Assembly (NCBI GenBank): GCA_020349865.1
Contig: CP070700.1
Coordinates: forward strand, 4,453,595 to 4,462,186
Reading direction: 5' to 3'
Source of the DNA: Desulfobacteraceae bacterium
GTDB lineage: Bacteria > Desulfobacterota > DSM-4660 > Desulfatiglandales > Desulfatiglandaceae
Length of the DNA stretch: 8,592 nucleotides
The translations under genes were made by a program, and so were the position numbers. Below are positions 6,466 through 8,592 of the stretch, piece by piece. Each line of letters begins with the position of its first letter. Position 1 is the stretch's first letter. Under the pieces are notes generated by a model. The model made no database searches, had not been told where the DNA came from, and worked only from the letters and a program-made list of their open reading frames with translations.

Positions 6466-7815
6466 TCAGCATTTTTTTATGACGACCAAGGTCATATCAT
6501 CATATTGCTCGTCTTGAAAATTATTGACTTCTTCCATTATCTTGTCGCGAAGTTTACCAACAGGCAAATCCGCATGTTGAATAAGCGATTGCTCGAGACG
6601 CTCCTGACCATACATTTCATCATCGCTGCTTGTGGCTTCTGTAATTCCATCCGTGAATAGTAACACTATATCCCCATAATCAATCTGTTTTGTAACGTCG
6701 GTTAAATATTTCTCAATATTGTCCGTAATTCCTAACCAAGTTCCGTTTGTGGAAACGACCTCAGTTCTATTCAGTGCAGATCTATAAATGATGATATCCT
6801 GGTGTTTTCCAGCCACTGTCATCTGCGATTCGTTGAAGCGAATAGCCATCATGGTCATGTAATGGTCGGAGCCCAACCTCGCAATATTCTCCCTGATGAC
6901 CATGTTTACCCGTCTAAGAACTTCTGATGGCTGACAATCCGAGCAATTCGCTAACATAGCACTTATGCTTGTCTGCGCCATCATCATGATCAAGCCTGCA
7001 TCAACACCATGGCCAGAAACATCGCCCATGGCCACCCATTTTTCACCTGATGAAGTTTCTATGACGTCATAATAGTCCCCACCCACTTCCTTAGCAGGAT
7101 TCATTGCGGCGGCGATTTCATAGCCTTTTATTTTTTCCCTGTTTGGCAAAAGGGCTGTTTGTATGCGCTTGGCAAGTTCCATTTCACTCCAAAGGGCGTC
7201 CCGTGCTTTTTTTAACTCTACGAGTAGAAAAAACTCCTTTTTGACAAGTTTATGTTTTACATGGTTAATGCTTATAGCAATGATGGCAGTTGAACTCAGA
7301 AAGAAGAGATTGTTTGTAAGAATATGAGCTGAAAAGTCCAGGCCTGCCATAAAATTGAAGGTGATATACATTGCAATGATTATAAGACTGTTTATGGCAG
7401 AATGCAGGGCTCTCCATGGAAGGAGTAAATTAACTCCTATTATTACGAGGTTCAGACCAGCATAATAGCTGGAATTAAAGCCTCCCAGATCAACGGTCAT
7501 CAATGCGATGATGCTCCCTACATTTATCGAAACAAAATATCCGTGATAATAAGAGGCGTTGCTGGGCTTGGTATTGCGAATTATAAAGTACTGGGCCAGG
7601 CAAATGAACGTAGAAATCAGCCTGTAGACCCCAAAGCGAGGCAGAAGTTCACCGGGCATTGTGAAGTAATCAAGCAGGAAAAAAATTGGAACGAGTGTGT
7701 AGACTAAAGTGGTGATGGTCTTCGACCACTCATGAATGATACTATCCAGATATTGTGAAAAATCATTCTCATCAAAATTGAATTCTGCCGAGTTTTTACC
7801 ATTCTTATTTTTCAC
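6466..7815 (-). CDS. RsbU/SpoIIE-type PPM serine phosphatase with multi-TM input domain
   Basis: The product is a 449-aa membrane-bound PP2C-like phosphatase. The N-terminus is polar and followed by about six TM helices (about 33-186) that carry YYAGL (117-121) and TNNLFFL (167-173), then a short helical linker. The RsbU-type entry motif AKRIQTALLP lies at 215-224. PPM metal-site residues are present: D247 in GGDYYDV, D265 in GDVSGHG, D389 in LFTDGITEA and D440 in QYDDMTLVVI. In the RsbU family these phosphatases dephosphorylate STAS anti-anti-sigma factors in partner-switching pathways; no RsbV or RsbW homologue is seen here, so the substrate is unknown. The start is GTG at 7815-7813, chosen because AAGGA (7828-7824) lies eight bases upstream. 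The frame stays open to a TTG at 7857, which lacks a ribosome binding site. It lies directly upstream of the hybrid kinase. Confidence 0.9.
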   Translation of the reverse strand: MKNKNGKNSAEFNFDENDFSQYLDSIIHEWSKTITTLVYTLVPIFFLLDYFTMPGELLPRFGVYRLISTFICLAQYFIIRNTKPSNASYYHGYFVSINVGSIIALMTVDLGGFNSSYYAGLNLVIIGVNLLLPWRALHSAINSLIIIAMYITFNFMAGLDFSAHILTNNLFFLSSTAIIAISINHVKHKLVKKEFFLLVELKKARDALWSEMELAKRIQTALLPNREKIKGYEIAAAMNPAKEVGGDYYDVIETSSGEKWVAMGDVSGHGVDAGLIMMMAQTSISAMLANCSDCQPSEVLRRVNMVIRENIARLGSDHYMTMMAIRFNESQMTVAGKHQDIIIYRSALNRTEVVSTNGTWLGITDNIEKYLTDVTKQIDYGDIVLLFTDGITEATSSDDEMYGQERLEQSLIQHADLPVGKLRDKIMEEVNNFQDEQYDDMTLVVIKKC

Positions 7816-7863
7816 TGACTCATTCCTTAGATATTGTCTGTCCGTACGCGATTCCAATAGGGA

Positions 7864-7879
7864 ATTTTGGTATCAAAAT
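7864..7879. repeat. Small inverted repeat in the phosphatase leader
   Basis: ATTTTG (7864-7869) and CAAAAT (7874-7879) are perfect complements around GTAT, about 50 bp upstream of the phosphatase start. A TTGACG (7906-7901) on the minus strand is a possible -35 but no good -10 follows at standard spacing. The palindrome could be an operator for the phosphatase/kinase operon; support is weak. Confidence 0.3.
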
Positions 7880-8005
7880 CTTTTGTTTCATGCCACAACA
7901 CGTCAAGGGGTGAAAGAGGAACATATTAAAATATAGTCACTTAGCCTTAAGCCAATTGCTACTTTTTAAAAATTTCTGCTCTCCCCTAAATTACAAAGAG
8001 CGGTA

Positions 8006-8592
8006 TCACAGATCATCGCCTGCTTTCTTTACATGAAGGAACATTTGGACCCCGGTGTCATCAATAAAAGTCTCAGATTTTGCTGAAGGTGCATTCTTTA
8101 ACAAATCCTTCATATCTCCCTCTGTCCGATAGTAAAGGACCCAGTCCAGCCAGTATTCCATATAGTATTTGCAGGGATTTGAAACATGAAAATTGCCAAT
8201 CGCCATCTCACCTCCCGGCTTTAGCAGTTGATAAAGTTTTCCAAGCACGGCTGATGCGACTGGCGGCGTTAGATAATCAAAAAGCCCCAGGGAATAAATA
8301 ATATTAAACTGTCCCCATTCACTTTTCAGTCGTGGGGTGGCAAGCATCGTCCGTACAGATTCATTTAGATAGTCAGCTGATATTTTGGTGTTCAGGTGTT
8401 TTTCAGTTTTATTTATCATCTTGGCTGCCTCATATAGGGCATCCCGATCTTGATCCAGCAAGGTGAAACGAATCAGCTTGCAATCATCTGGAGACAATAA
8501 TATGTCTTTGATTTCTCGGACAGGTCCACACGCAACAGATAGTACTCTTAGCTGCTCGTCGGGTGGTCCTTGCCAGGTCTCGATCAGGTCTC
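8006..8592 (-). CDS. Class I SAM-dependent methyltransferase, 5' end beyond the window
   Basis: The frame is open from the right edge to the TGA at 8008-8006, giving the last 195 codons; the start lies outside. The fragment opens with a Rossmann motif I, LRVLSVACGPVREI, then TLLDQDRDAL, where the acidic residue at the end of strand 2 contacts the SAM ribose. Motif IV/V follows as FNIIYSLGLFDYLT, then a LLKPGGEMAIGNFH strand-loop. The stretch NPCKYYMEYWLDWVLYYRTEGDM and the closing TGVQMFLHVKK resemble methyltransferases often annotated as 3-hydroxypalmitate methyl ester (PhcB-like) synthesis proteins or fused to cyclic-nucleotide domains; this resemblance is from memory. It is on the same strand as the phosphatase, 190 bp upstream of it, so it may be its own unit or the head of the cluster. 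The substrate is unknown. Confidence 0.82.
   Translation of the reverse strand, partial: DLIETWQGPPDEQLRVLSVACGPVREIKDILLSPDDCKLIRFTLLDQDRDALYEAAKMINKTEKHLNTKISADYLNESVRTMLATPRLKSEWGQFNIIYSLGLFDYLTPPVASAVLGKLYQLLKPGGEMAIGNFHVSNPCKYYMEYWLDWVLYYRTEGDMKDLLKNAPSAKSETFIDDTGVQMFLHVKKAGDDL

Noticed and set aside
7816..7857. TTG start at 7857 for the phosphatase
   Set aside because: No ribosome binding site precedes it, whereas GTG at 7815 has AAGGA eight bases upstream.

Overview
This 8.6 kb stretch carries signalling genes and several small metal-associated genes at moderate G+C. The gene styles suggest a Desulfobacterota-like (delta-proteobacterial) genome: a ZraS/HydH-type sensor kinase, a hybrid kinase with an HDFNN-type H box, an RsbU-type phosphatase, a YHS-domain protein and a FeoB-associated-type Cys-rich peptide. 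This assignment is from memory of families, not from a search.

Left part (1-2000), all genes on the minus strand. The 5' end of a membrane sensor gene runs off the left edge (245 to 1), headed by a 56-bp nested inverted repeat. Upstream of it lie a 53-aa Cys-rich membrane peptide (682-521), two unrecognised small ORFs read back to back (1329-1171 and 1167-964), and a YHS-domain metal-binding protein (1801-1532). The Cys-rich peptide and the YHS gene each have a TTGACA-type promoter candidate, followed by a nearly identical palindrome (TACCACRATGTGGTW). These look like two operators for one unidentified regulator.

Middle (1802-4126). A 431-bp leader precedes a plus-strand ZraS-like kinase (2233-4014) whose sensor region has two Met/His-rich patches. 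The partner response regulator expected just downstream is present only as a frameshifted remnant of about 80 bp (4022-4101). This kinase is therefore locally orphaned and is probably either defunct or paired with a regulator elsewhere.

Right part (4127-8592), all genes on the minus strand. Reading order is a class I SAM methyltransferase (5' end beyond the window), then an RsbU/SpoIIE-type PPM phosphatase with a polytopic membrane N-terminus, then a hybrid histidine kinase (membrane region-PAS-HisKA-HATPase-REC). The phosphatase and hybrid kinase are 50 bp apart and share the same kind of multi-TM input module, which aligns almost without gaps. This suggests one signal read by two different outputs. 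The methyltransferase resembles proteins annotated as PhcB/3-hydroxypalmitate methyl ester type, which raises a speculative signal-synthase-plus-receptors arrangement.

The strongest leads are the shared palindromic operator, the decayed regulator behind the metal-type kinase, and the kinase/phosphatase pair with a common membrane module. No rRNA, tRNA, CRISPR array or complete mobile element was seen.
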